From NCBI GenBank assembly GCA_030141605.1, contig JAQGDQ010000002.1, positions 2,462,501 to 2,526,500 of the forward strand: DNA of 64,000 bases. The letters are read 5' to 3'. The translations under genes and the position numbers were made by a program. This document shows positions 1-12,332 of this stretch, piece after piece. Each line of letters begins with the position of its first letter. The first letter of the stretch is position 1. The notes beneath the pieces are model-generated. The model was not told the origin of the DNA and made no database searches. It saw only the letters and a program-made list of their open reading frames with translations. The stretch is from Tubiluchus corallicola. Taxonomy: Eukaryota; Priapulida; Priapulimorpha; Priapulimorphida; Tubiluchidae.

Positions 1-3000
1 TTTGTAACCACAGACGCGGAGTAGACCGAAATGGGCCAAGAGAAAACTGTAATTAATAAAATAGCCTACTCGGATTCTACTTTGCAAAATGACATTATGC
101 ATTATTATAGGGCTTGGAAATCATATTTTCCAAAACATGTAATTACAAACTGGTATTGATTGCTTTGATGAACGCAAGGTGTAGAAACACCTTCTCATAA
201 TTTGTCTTGACGTTTGTATAACTCACTTTTTCGAATAAAATTTGGTGAGTTACCCTTTGTGCTAAGTTTATTAAAATTAGCAATAAATTTGTCATTATTG
301 TAACTGTGAAGGCTGAATTAAGTTTTGTCTTGTAATGTCACAAAATGACTGTTTCCGTGCAAAATGTTGCACATTTTACTTTTTTATTATCTGAGCAAGT
401 ATGTTCATTAAGCCACTGAAGAGAGGAACAAAAACTGTTTCTAAAAACCAATAGGAATAGTAATTACGAGCGTTGTTGTCATCAAAGCAAGTCTAATCTT
501 TAAAATACTTGGCCATATTTACAGATACATCCAAAGGAGGCAAAGTTATTTCTGACAGTGATTATTCTTCAGGATTTTTCTTAATCATTAGAAAGATTCT
601 GCTCTTGCCATATTTAGCTATCTACTTTCAGTAGGTCTTGTTGATGTGAGACTGAGGTCTTTTGTTTAAATTTCATTGCCTGAGAAGCAAATCAGGTAGA
701 GTTGCATTCGAATGGAAGTTTGAAGACTTGCAAGAAACTTTTGACAGGCATCAATTGCTTCTAGCATTGTTGAGTTCAGGGCCTATTTCAGGGGGGAAGT
801 GGGCATACTTCCCCGGGGCCTCACCCTCCAGGGGGTCTCGCGCCGAGGTAACATTATTTTTTTTTGCTTTATGCGAACAGTTCAAAAATCTTCTGGACGC
901 CAACCAAAGTGTCTCATCTTAACACTGGAACGAAAGAGAAAGAACGTCTGTGTTTAAATCGACTGCGTTTATTTTACGCATGTGGGAGCTATAACAGCCT
1001 TGTTAGGCATTTCTCGTATTTTTCATTTCTGTGAAACGTGCGTTAATAGGTCATACTGTATGCATTATTTTACTGCCGTTAAGCCTTAGACAAACGTATT
1101 ATAGCTATGCACAGCCTTTATAATTGTAATGTTTACTCTAACATTAATTTACAAATATCAAGAAGCTGATATTACGATAGTGTAGGATACCCGTTGTTTA
1201 ATTTAATTCTATAAAATGTTATGATAGTAGGCCTACGTACGACATTCTTACGATTATTACAATCACAAATTCGTATGTATTAGAGTCGAATTGCAGTAAG
1301 AATGATGAACGTATAATAATTGTAAATATATATACAGACATGAAGTACAAATAAGACAATTTAGGATCTATTGATTTCAAATGCTATTAGTTTTATCACA
1401 GTACGGTTTATAATAGTCTTGTGGCATGCCATCAAGTGTTGTAAAGAAACCAAATATTAGTGACAACAGCACAAGCTAAGTGATAAACTAAGTCAATTAT
1501 TTCAAGTCCTGTGTGACTGGCGTTTAATGCTGTAGCTTAATTTTAGACGATTAGGCTTACTTGACACACAGGGCTGCGCACTTATCACTTTATAAATGAA
1601 GAAATCCAAATTCGTTCATTTCAATTACTATTACATACTTTGTAAGAATAACGACCCTTGTAGAACCTGGATAAAATTGATTCCCAACATTTTCCATCCA
1701 TGTTATTGCATTGAATGCCGCAAAGTGCGGGTACTGAAATGTTATTCGAGCTGAACTCGGCTCTTCTCCTGATTCAACTATCAATTTTCTTCCTATCATC
1801 GTATGAAATGCGCTGATTTGTAAGAATTTCCGCAAACCATGCTGAATTACGAATTCGTATGGCGCTTTTTCTCTGTATAACGGATGAGTCTTGTGATTCG
1901 CTGCCATGCACTAACATGACTAAGATTTCATTTGTGTGTTTAGTTATAGATTCACTTATTAAGATTCTGCATATAGCAAAACTTTTTGGAAATCTACCGT
2001 TTATTTTTATTTATTTCTATTATTATTATTGTTTCTCCGCTACGAGTGTAAATAACTCCAAAACTATTGTACCTAGTATTCTTCTAATTTTATTTCAAAT
2101 CAGGAAGATACGTTTTTTGGAGTTTGAGAGCTATAGTATGAACCTTTCTTCGATTATATATAAAAATATTTGAGAAAACCAAAGTAAAGTTTATATACTC
2201 GCAGCACTCATCCATCTGCAACAAAAGAGAACAGTACTGCCTCGGTGCTACCTAGCACCTATACCCCAGACTACTTCGCCACCTATAACAAGGAACGTCA
2301 CATTAGTTTACATGATACTGCTTCTCGCTACAACCAACACATTATATTAATTTAAAGTTGTTTACTCGAATCGGCTCACATTGTTTGCTGTATCCATAGA
2401 TGCAGACATAAACTTAGAAATAGGCATTGTCGTAAATATGGTGCTGTAAATGTAGATATACACGCAGAAGTCACAGTTTCACATGGACGCAAAACGATAT
2501 ACAGATCCAGAAACACGTAACCACAGACAAAAGACACTATATTATATAGGTATGAGTATATACAGCATACGTACTCTGTGTAATTTCTTTTTATTTCATT
2601 TCTATAGCAGTGACAACCGCCCCGTCGCTAACTCTTTCAAAATGTTGGGCTTCCGCGTATAAGCTGAATACGTTATAAACCCCAAGAAAGCAGCGGTCAA
2701 GTCATACTGTACTATTATGGGTTTAGTACTGCAACTCAGATTAAAACTAAAATTGTTTTGTAACATTAAATTTTTGAACCTAAAATAATATTTAACTTCG
2801 CCAAAAAACAATGAATAAAAGAATATGCAGAACTACTTTTCTTAAATAGAAAAGTCGGCATGAAATGTTCATGGTGTCCCTGCAAACTGCATGGCAACTA
2901 ATAGAGGACGATAAAAAGCTAGTTCACGTAAGAGTAGTAGGAAATGACTGCAAATTATCAACGGTTTTATTTTACAAAAAACGGTTTCAGAGACGAAACT

Positions 3001-6000
3001 ACAAAAGCATGCACGTAATGAGTGATACAAATACTTTTTCTGGCTAAGCCATAAACGCTTAGTGCAAAACCCAATTGCAAGGTACAATAGCACCGTCGCT
3101 TTATTTACGGAGAATACGGCAAATGCGATTATATGTACGTATAAGAGGAAACTCATGCAAATAATTTGAGGTATTCTCACTATTCTGTAGCATTTTTTCG
3201 ACTCAGTGTATTAGTATACAGATATACAGAATACAAAATCTGACAAGTTACTACAACGACATGTGCTGTGTGATTTTAATTATGTCTTTCTATTCATTTT
3301 TATATGACGAACTTCAAGCGACCTCTGACCTCCACTGCGGACGCCTAAGATCATCAAAATTGGCCGGATTTTATTTTACAATAATGTAATGGAAGATATT
3401 ACAGTTTTTCGTTCTGCTGCTTGTTCTATTTTCTCGTAGTTGCAGTTAAGATGACTTTCATCTTAGGTAGTCGCTCTTCTAGGACTGCCTGTTGTCGCGT
3501 CTTCATTTTGAGACATTTTGTCAACAGTCTAAGTAGCGCTTAAATTTTAGCTTTCCATAACATTTTTAAGACTGACCTTTTGTTGACTTCCGCGTTCACG
3601 AACTTTCACGAAGACAGCTACATAGCCTAACGTACGTTCGTCTACATTTCAATCAGATTTTTTACATAAGAAGAGTCTTACGCAGTTTTCTTATGCAGCA
3701 TGCCTAAATGAAACTGCTGCGCCATATAAAGATTGATGAAATTGGTTTCAAAATTATTTCGATTTCGTCCATGCAAAATTTCAAAAAAAAATTTAGAACC
3801 AATTCTGGCGTAATACACTGATGTCGCCTGTCCACCAAATCTCTCCATTTAAATCGAATTTACGGTGCTGAGAACATTTCAACTTTGGTTGATCGTTACA
3901 AAAAACACATCAGCAACTAAAGTAAATGGTACTAAATCAATGACATTGCTGGCATAGTGCAATAACATGTAGTTTGAAATGTTTTAGTTTATTTTTCAAA
4001 TTGGTACTTTCCTCATGCAAGACGAAGAGAGCCCCTAGGCTGTTCCGCTTGTGATGCCGTCCCAATCCACAGGACTCGTAGCTCCAAACTCACTCAGTTT
4101 TTCCGGATTACGTAATGAGACGGGATTTAATGAAAAAAGAACTAGCTCACAGGTTCTCGAAGATTAAGGAAATAAAACTACGCTGTTCCACTTTGATAAA
4201 ACACTCAGTAATTACTCCAGACATTCAGGCGTGTACCAGATTACATGAAAGTTGCCAGGCAAAAAATCTGTTTTTAATTTAGCACTCTTGCTCAGATTTA
4301 AAATGTTCGTGTTGTAGCGCAAGATTTTCCTCAATTCTCACCGACAGCAGTATTTTTTGAACATTAAAAGGGGTAAAATAACAAACTTCAAAGGCAAGCT
4401 TTTGTTAAAAATACCGTACTTTTATGTTCACTGCTGCGTTGTTAGTACCATCAACATTTATCATCATTATTATTTGTAGAGAAATGTTCATCGTTCTCGT
4501 TTTACATTAGTATTTTTTCTTTCTTGACACAACTTATCACTTATTGAATAATTATTTTTGTGACATGTTTCTCCCACCTAAAGAAAAGCTCATGCACATT
4601 TGTATGGAAGGACGCGTGACTAGGACGTATACCTGGACTACCTGTTTATAAGGCTGTGTTTTCCACTTATGCTGCTGTAACGAAAAGAAAATACTTTACA
4701 AGGTTAAAGAAGGCTATAGGCTTTTATCCATTTCAAAAGTGTTCCCGCGGTTGCTATAGAAAGAGAGCAGCAAAAATTCGTCACTAGTTGTTTTACTCTT
4801 GGTACCTCACCTTGCAATAACCCTTCTAATAACTTTTTTGTGTGAGTTGTGATAACGCATCTACATTAATTTCAATTAACAAACTAACTGGAGTCTTACA
4901 TCTCATTTAGTTTATAAATTGCACACCCTACTGCCAAGAATAGCCTATTGCCTTTACATGATGGAAAAATTAACTTTGCTTACCTACCTAACTGTGCTTC
5001 GCCAGTAAGCCAAAACGATAATTTATATATTACTTAAATACACCAAAACTGTAATGTAACGTTTTCCAAAGTTATCAGAAGAACAAGCGAAATTACTAAA
5101 ATATATCAAGATACTTAGTTTACAAATAAAATCCCTAGTTACTGATTTGACGTTGACCTAAAGTTAATTACTTTCTCCTTCCGATCTCAATGCTATACTA
5201 CGCTCTGTACTTAGACTTGAAGTATCGAAATGAGGTTACTTCGCCTGTATTTTATTGACATTGCTTGATGCTTAAGAACTTCGATGGGAAGCCTATAGAG
5301 TGCTTACCTTAAGACGAGACTTACTCAAATTAAGATCAACAATGGGTGCGACGCTGTTCATCGACTATTTTGATATGAATCCTTTTCAAACGTATGACAT
5401 TACTGTTACCTCTTATACAGCTATAGCTGTAATTATAATAACGTTTCACATGGCAGTTATCGAGACACAAGCTGTTTTAAATTCATTGACCTGCTTGCAC
5501 GGTGTGAGCAATATGCTGCAGTTTCAAAGCCGATGCTGATGTTTGCCAAAGCAATTGTCATAAATCAGTACAAAAGCTTGCAAAATGTAGATCGAGGAAT
5601 ATAAAAAGACTTACATAGTATAGACATGAAAAAGATCATTCTCACATCTTTCCTATATCTCTGCACCAGAGTGACCAGAGTAAGAGTCGCAACAAAAACA
5701 AAAATCTGTTCGCAATTTCATAACGTATTTTTATAAACACGTATATCGGTTTTCTGAGGTTACAACTTCCAAGATCATTAAGAGACTGAAATTAAATGAC
5801 TAGTGACATTTAGTTACGAATGCTGATGTTTGGGCTCATTAAAATAGTTAACAAACTTAACAATATTGAATACTACAAGTTACCCTAGCTGCTCCTCTTA
5901 TGTAGCTTTGATACAACCATGTGGTGCCATCTCCATGTAAACTGATGGGTAACAGAGAGGGAGAGTTTGCACAACAGTACGTACCCGGGAGTTGTACTTG

Positions 6001-6650
6001 TCTTCGTTTTGAATACATTCCAGCCGAATCTTGTGTATCTTTCCTCGTGTTCAAAATTCGGTTTTTACTTGTAGGCACTTTAACATTTCACTGGCATGTT
6101 ATTTTTTGATTTCACAGATGTGAAGCTTTTGTATCATTGACAATAAACTATAATAATGTCATATCACGGTACTGCATGCTGCACCTACTTAGTGGTTAAA
6201 ACGGAGTTACAAATTGGACCAATACGCATTTGCAACGCTAAATTACCGCGTATAAATGCGTATAATGCGTATAATTCTATCCACACATGCATGATCAGCC
6301 ATCTTGGTACATTGCCTGTAAACTTATAATAATCGGTGGAATTTAAAGGAAAACCTGACCAATCTTAAACTGTAGGACAAAACAATGTACTCTTTAAAAT
6401 ATTGAAAAAAAAACATACTATTTTTTTCAAGAATGACGTGCGTGAAAGAATTATTTCTACACAAACGCAATTTCGTGTTCGCACCACTAGTTCTTCGTTG
6501 TTATATGCATCTCGCTATTGGCTAGTTAGACGGGCACTAGCGCCTGTATTTCGGAAAGGCGTTGCACAAAAAACAGGTGCCGTACATCTCAGTTCAGAGG
6601 TTTTCGTTCGTGACGTACTGCACACGTTCGACAGTTCATGCATGACCACA

Positions 6651-6970
6651 GAAGTAATTCGAAATTTAAATTTTTATCTTAAAACTTGCGGAAATTTAGT
6701 ACAATCTGAATCTCTTACAGTAGCACTGTACTTCATCTTCACTTTCGCAAGAACGTGCAACATGCTCGTGGAATATTTTTAATGTTCATAAACGAAAACA
6801 ATTATTTTCGTTTATGATGTCATCAATAGTTGAGCTCGCCCGCCGTAAATTAAGTTTTTAATCTGTTATTTAGCTATCAGAAACGCTGTTCTGGTATTAT
6901 TGGTGTTAAAATGTATATTTTTACCGTACTCTAACATGGGGTAGCACATGAAAAATCGTCATCTCGTAAA
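6651..6970 (+). repeat. Dispersed repeat, copy 1
   Basis: Shares blocks with 58880-59190 in the same orientation, such as TTACAGTAGCACTGTACTTC, ATCAATAGTTGAG and ATGAAAAATC. This copy also carries a 13-base perfect hairpin at 6786-6817 (TCATAAACGAAAA and complement). It has no recognisable protein and is probably a non-autonomous element. Confidence 0.85.
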
Positions 6971-8167
6971 ACTCACAGTTTTATCCCAAAATGATTGGAC
7001 TTGCCTTTTGTCTTATCATAAATGGCAAGACTTTTCAATGTTCATCGCTAGGTGTCTCTTTTTACAATTATACAGTTTTCAGAGTATTGTGGAAGAGCAC
7101 TAAGCAACAAATAGCCTGCTCAAGGGCAAAACCAAGTTTACCAAGTTTGAGATTCGAGCTCACAATGATCATATCCAAGCTCACCTTAGACAACAACTAA
7201 GCAACTGAACACGTCAGGATAATTTTGCGAATTTAACATTTAATTAGTCTCTTCAGTGGAATCCAAATTTTCTTTCTCATTGAAGGCTATACTCTGAATC
7301 AATGTTTATGTCATAAATAATAGCTGTCTTTGCGTTTAGTGATTTGCTGCTGAATATTGAAATTGAAGCTTCCTATCACTAGCCTAGCTAACACTCGGTG
7401 AAGTCTGCAACCAGTTTTGCAGCTACATCTGTTAGTCGCATCAAAATAAATCTTTTCTTCGTGTATCTGCTAGTACCCTGTTATAAGCTGGTTGTTTAAA
7501 CTGTGTAATGCGATACGATTTTTTCTTTGTAGTTTTGCGGGTTTAGCTAGTTTAGAACCTAGTTTCATTTTGCTTGCTCCTTCTGCCATTTCGTTATTAA
7601 ACTACTCTAGTACTGTTGTGATTTAAGTAATAATTATAATGTTTCTTCTTTTTAATAAATTAAATATTTTGTTGTAGGTTTTGTTATTCTTATTAGTGTT
7701 TCCGGGAGAATTTAGATTGGTACGTCCCAAGTTATCTGCCAAACATTGAATAGCTGTTTCGCGGGTAAATAATAAATGCTGCATTTGTGTTTTAATTCAG
7801 TACCACTGCAATGGCCAGTGTGGAAAAAGATTTTTTAATCTTTTCACTGTGCTGCCAAGATCTCCGTGACCGATAATATTTTCAATGCGATCAGAAACAA
7901 GCCCATTTTTTCTTAACAAAACATGAAAGCTTCGAGCAACATTCTCAAAGAAAATTTCATAGGAAAAATTATAACATTGCATAAGAAACTGTATTAGAGA
8001 TATTTTCGCTAAGTTCTTCTTAAAGGGCTGTTATTTGCACTTTTGAAACGGAGCCAAAATCGCTTGGTGAAAATTCTTTTGCACGGAATACCCGAATAAA
8101 AGCCGAAAAGTATAAGTTCTGTTTCCTGTTTCCTGTTGTGTACAAGAATGATATGCTTTTGCCTATC

Positions 8168-8210
<43 letters not shown>
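8168..8210 (+). repeat. (GA)n microsatellite
   Basis: About 43 bases of GA dinucleotide with one interruption, upstream of the receptor. Confidence 0.97.
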
Positions 8211-8213
<3 letters not shown>

Positions 8214-9170
8214 GAGCAATTTTCAGTTTTTTGGCGTAGACGTTCAGCTGCACGAGCAGTTATAATGGCATACATTAATATAAGTTGCTTCGTCTAATCG
8301 ATTTTAAATGCATGATACATTTAGCTCCCAATTTCCCAAATTACTAATTTGAGAAATACTTCAGATGGAGTTACACTGAAAAGCATTTACGCATTTTCCA
8401 TTTCTAAGAACTATGGAAAGTGCATTACACACTATAATTAGAAAATATTCTCCGCTTTAATGACATTCGTGTGTACTTCAGGCAATAACCTTATTTTTGC
8501 ATTTATTTTTTCCCAGAAGACTTATATATTAACTAAGTCTATCGCCATGCACCCAGAACGAAGAAAAAATGGTGAGAAGTTAATCAATATACACACTAGT
8601 AGCAACACAGCTAAAAAATCTGACTCTGTGTCATGCGTTCACAGAAATATCGTGATGTAAAACAACATAATTATTATAACTATCTTGCGCGATCTTCCTC
8701 TTATTGTTTTTGATATGTAATGTATGTACTTGATTTGCATTTGGCACGCTTTCACTGGAGCGAACTCGGCTAGGTCTAGTCCAGCATTGTAATTGTCGGT
8801 ACTCAAGCTGTGAATTGGATATTTGGTCGCGTCTGTGTCTCTCACTGCGGACGAAGCTACTTTTTTAAAATGTCCAAGGACAAGGTCGCAAGGTCAAAAC
8901 ATATCACAATCAAAGCGTATAAAGCTATAATTATAAAACTTGGCTCAGTGATAAGTTTGGACAAGACCTGGAAACATACTGCTTTTTGGCTCAAATGTCA
9001 ACGGTCAAGACCACTTGGTCAAAAATGTCAAAATGAATTTTTCGTTATAGTGACTTCGTGTGAGGCCCTGGGGCTATTGATTGCCTTCTAATTTCTTTTA
9101 AATTTTAATGTGCGTACATGTAACATTATTGTAAATAATTATAAGATTTGTTTATTCCTAAAATTACTTT

Positions 9171-9178
9171 TTATTCAG
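9171..9178 (+). other. Splice acceptor at 5' edge of the receptor exon
   Basis: A pyrimidine-rich run ending TTTTTATTCAG lies 33 bases before the receptor ATG. It implies that the exon starts at about 9179 and that one or more 5' UTR exons lie upstream in the 1-9170 flank. No donor could be assigned with confidence. Confidence 0.55.
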
Positions 9179-9180
9179 GT

Positions 9181-9249
9181 ATGAATGGGAATGATCACGT
9201 AGACGCAAACAATGACTGTGGAGATATTAGGACAGGGTCAACCATATAG
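9181..9249 (+). promoter_or_regulatory. Overlapping upstream ORF before the receptor start
   Basis: The first ATG after the inferred acceptor (9181, G at -3) is out of frame with the receptor. It opens a 22-codon ORF ending in TAG at 9247-9249, beyond the receptor ATG at 9212. If the acceptor is used, ribosomes would have to leak past it, or reinitiate at a later ATG such as residue 18, so it may reduce translation. This is inference from position only. Confidence 0.4.
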
Positions 9250-11230
9250 GGTTCACTTGACTATGATCAACAATGATGGCAACGTCACCCCCTCTTCACC
9301 ACTTAACATGCTTTCGGAAATACCAGCTGTGGTTGGTGTTGGTAATAACACGTGGCTTTGGGACAACGTTACAGAAATCACGGCTAACGTGACCAAGTCC
9401 GGCGTATTCATACCGCCAGAGCCAAATTTTAGTGTTCCAGTGCTCGTGGTATTGTCCATTGGTGCCGCTATTTTGAGTTTTCTGACATTCGGCGGTAACT
9501 TTATGGTGATGGTGTCCTTTAAAATGGACAAGCAGTTGCAAACGGTCAGTAACTACTTCTTGCTCAGTTTAGCTATAGCGGACTTCTGGATAGGTTTGGT
9601 ATCAATGCCTCTTTTTACAGTGTACACGCTGCAAAGTTACTGGTCCATGGGACCCTGGGTTTGTGATACGTATTTGGCTTTAGACTATCTAATGAGCAAT
9701 GCCTCTGTGCTAAATTTGCTTATAATAAGTTTTGATCGGTACTTTTCTGTGACTAGACCTTTGACATATCGGGCTCGAAGAACTCCTAAGCGGGCAGCGG
9801 TAATGATTTCCTGCGCTTGGATAATATCCCTGCTTCTGTGGCCGCCGTGGATATACGCTTGGCCATACATAGAAGGAGAAAGAAAAGTGCGAGAAGGACA
9901 GTGTTACATTCAATTCTTAGAAACAAATAAAATCGTCACGTTCGCGACAGCTGTTGCAGCGTTTTATGTTCCAGTGACGGTTATCACCGTGTTATATTGG
10001 CGCATTTGGCTCGAAACTGAGAAAAGAAAGAAAGATTTAGTCGGTTTGCAAGCGCTCAAAGACGACAGAACTAACGGTAGTAAAAAGTCGAGCTCCAGTG
10101 ATGGGGAGCACGTGATGCATGCGTCAGTGAAACGCGCTGAATATGATTCCGGCGGAGAAGAGGCGGAACAGGAACCTGTTCACGAGTGTGACCACCACGC
10201 GAGGCCTCCTAACATTTGGCAACGAATGAACTGTTGTAAGAAGATCATAGACAGGGACACAGACTTTGTGGAGGAAGAGACGTCGAGTGATACACCTGGC
10301 TCACCAGCCGGTTCAATTAATCAAGGACTCTCAGAATTTAGTGCAAGTTCCACTCCCAGTAGGCCAACTAGCTTGAAGGTTTGCTCACAACTAAAAGCTG
10401 ATAAATATCGAGAAAAGGAGAAGCACCCGCGAGCAAACTGCACCCTCATACCACTGATGAGTGCAGATAAAAATGAAAATGGACCACGTGATCAAACTTT
10501 ATTGCAAACTAGAAAGACCAATTCTGAGGAAACAGATCCCAGTGAAAACGTATTTACTATTTTAATAAAACTGCCGCCTGAGGGCCTAAATGACAGCGAA
10601 CAAAAGCCAACAATTACCATGTATTCCGATCGACCTAGAAAAGAGGTGCCCAAGAGTCCAAGAATTAGTCCTGTTGAGGAGAAGCCTCGGGCAGACAATG
10701 TTTCAGCGGAGACACAAGCAACGAGGCTTGTTTCGGTGCCAGCGACGCCACCCGTGCGACCACAGCAACATCACCACCACCATCATCATCAGGATCATAG
10801 CACATCAACCACAACTCATCATGGTGGTGATCCAACAAAAAGTGCAACCGCTCAAGCAAAGTACGCGGCAAAACTAGCTTTTAAAGTAAAGTCGCAGAGA
10901 ACCAGGAAAAAACGGGCGGAAAAGAAACAAGACCAGAAAGCGGCAAAGACCTTAACGGCAATTCTGCTAGCATTTATTATCACGTGGACCCCTTATAATA
11001 TATTTGTACTGGTGATGACTTATTGTTACGAATGCATTCCTACGCCACTTTATAATGCTAGTTATTACTTCTGTTATATTAACAGTACCATCAATCCCCT
11101 ATTGTACGCGTTGTGCAATGTACATTTTCGTAGGACATTTATCCGAATAATGACGTGTAGATGGAGCCTCAAAAAACGAACTCAGCAGATGGTAGCAAAC
11201 AATAGAGCAGCTTATTTGCACAGGTCTTGA
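9212..11230 (+). CDS. mAChR-A: Muscarinic acetylcholine receptor, A-type (M1/M3/M5-like), 672 aa
   Basis: Rhodopsin-family GPCR binding acetylcholine at the plasma membrane. The N-terminus (about residues 1-75) has five N-glycosylation sequons (NVT, NNT, NVT, NVT, NFS). Seven membrane segments follow. TM3 carries the ligand aspartate in ALDYLMSNAS (D158) and ends in DRY (175-177). TM5 holds the conserved threonines of TFATAVAAFYVPV. TM6 has TWTPYN with W592, and TM7 has CYINSTINP followed by NPLLY (628-632). Cys151 and the Cys of GQCYIQF form the usual disulphide. The third cytoplasmic loop is about 315 residues, Ser/Glu-rich, with a seven-histidine run from residue 520. ETEKRKKDL after TM5 and AAKTLTAILLAF at TM6 match Gq-coupled subtypes, so phospholipase C coupling is inferred. 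The frame is unbroken, so the coding part is in one exon. The start is the first in-frame ATG, with A at -3; the Met at residue 18 is an alternative. Confidence 0.96.
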   Translation: MTVEILGQGQPYRVHLTMINNDGNVTPSSPLNMLSEIPAVVGVGNNTWLWDNVTEITANVTKSGVFIPPEPNFSVPVLVVLSIGAAILSFLTFGGNFMVMVSFKMDKQLQTVSNYFLLSLAIADFWIGLVSMPLFTVYTLQSYWSMGPWVCDTYLALDYLMSNASVLNLLIISFDRYFSVTRPLTYRARRTPKRAAVMISCAWIISLLLWPPWIYAWPYIEGERKVREGQCYIQFLETNKIVTFATAVAAFYVPVTVITVLYWRIWLETEKRKKDLVGLQALKDDRTNGSKKSSSSDGEHVMHASVKRAEYDSGGEEAEQEPVHECDHHARPPNIWQRMNCCKKIIDRDTDFVEEETSSDTPGSPAGSINQGLSEFSASSTPSRPTSLKVCSQLKADKYREKEKHPRANCTLIPLMSADKNENGPRDQTLLQTRKTNSEETDPSENVFTILIKLPPEGLNDSEQKPTITMYSDRPRKEVPKSPRISPVEEKPRADNVSAETQATRLVSVPATPPVRPQQHHHHHHHQDHSTSTTTHHGGDPTKSATAQAKYAAKLAFKVKSQRTRKKRAEKKQDQKAAKTLTAILLAFIITWTPYNIFVLVMTYCYECIPTPLYNASYYFCYINSTINPLLYALCNVHFRRTFIRIMTCRWSLKKRTQQMVANNRAAYLHRS

Positions 11231-12251
11231 TTAATTAGTTCACAAAACCTTGTATAGTCCAAATTGAAAAATGATAATACGACAGTGTGCAAGTAACTTT
11301 AGAAAATGGATGACCTTGAAGCCTTGGCCAAGGCATCTAGATTGTGCGGCAACTGCAGCAAGACTGCGTCCGGTCATTTTTGGTAGTTCTGATACTCCAC
11401 TAGATCTGTTGCTTTGGCTTCAATATTATCTCCTAAAACGCACAAATACACACGTCTGTGCGTCAACAGAAACCAAATCTTTTTACTTAGTAGTTACTTG
11501 AAAATGTTAGACGTTCAAGTGGAATGCCGGGCTGTTAACTTGCAATTTATACGTTCGGACAAGACAAAAAAACACAGAAGGACGTTAGTATGTGTAGTTT
11601 TCGCAGATTACCAAAACATGGGCGATGTGCGGTATTTTGCGCTTCTGCAATAATTGTTGTATTCTGTAGTTATCATATCAATGAGGTTACTTAGATCACT
11701 GTGCATTGCAAGCAGGGAATTCACAAATTTACTAGCATGCACGTTTCAGATGGAATGTACTGTGACATCTAACCACAGCACGGTACGTGTTGTAGTTTTA
11801 AACCTTGCGTAAAATGTGGTTAGATTTATTGTTAAAGATTCTTTCCTAAACGAAATGTCTAGTACTAATATGTTCTAACAAATCAATACAGCCATTATTT
11901 ATTAAATTAGCCTATAGGCCGCTAAGTGATGGGCCCTTCTACATCAGTATCTATGTTACGGAAACATTAAAGGTGCGCATTGGCACAAATGTGGTTTGAA
12001 TATCGATAGGCAAAGTATAGACGGATCACAGTCTGTGTGTGCATTTATTTTAATCTTTTAAAACGAATTTATTTAAAACGAAATCATGCGCATAATCCTC
12101 AGCTGATGATGGCCTATGAAGATCGAAACGTATTGGAAATTATGTGGATGATTTTAAATTATTAATGATTGTGGTTAAGGTTTAACTTCAATTCTCATGA
12201 ATCAGTACCCGCGATCCTGGCTGTTGAAAGCAGGTTTAGGCCTGCGCTTTG

Positions 12252-12332
12252 ATTGGCTGAAATGTCAGTTGTTAGAGAGCGATGCATTGTTGTATAAATG
12301 CAGAAAGTTAGTTAATGCAGCTCAAGTCAGTT
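12252..12332 (+). promoter_or_regulatory. Orphan core-promoter-like cluster (inverted CCAAT, TATA, Inr)
   Basis: An ATTGG (inverted CCAAT) lies at 12252-12256, TATAAA at 12293-12298, and an arthropod-type initiator TCAGTT at 12327-12332, whose A is 36 bases from the TATA start. The order and spacing suit RNA polymerase II, but no ORF of note follows. It could drive a non-coding RNA, be an alternative promoter, or be chance. Confidence 0.3.

Larger units (their letters stand above)
1..9170. other. Gene-poor left flank
   Basis: No coding segment with a recognisable domain. Holds dispersed repeat copy 1, a (GA)n tract, a small GC-rich patch at about 790-850, a GCGTATAA triplicate near 6247-6272, and clustered AGGTC/TGACC half-sites near 8878-9030. 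It presumably contains upstream exons and the promoter of the receptor. Confidence 0.5.

Noticed and set aside
662-922. 86-codon ORF over a GC-rich patch
   Set aside because: Begins at a non-ATG codon, has no recognisable domain, and the GC-rich core looks like an inserted repeat.
1590-1907. 105-codon minus-strand ORF
   Set aside because: No family similarity that I recognise and no splice or promoter context.
6402-6782. 126-codon plus-strand ORF
   Set aside because: It runs into dispersed repeat copy 1 and is not preserved in copy 2, so it is probably chance.
8009-8275. ORFs rich in Ser-Leu across the GA tract
   Set aside because: They are translations of a (GA)n microsatellite and have no other coding character.
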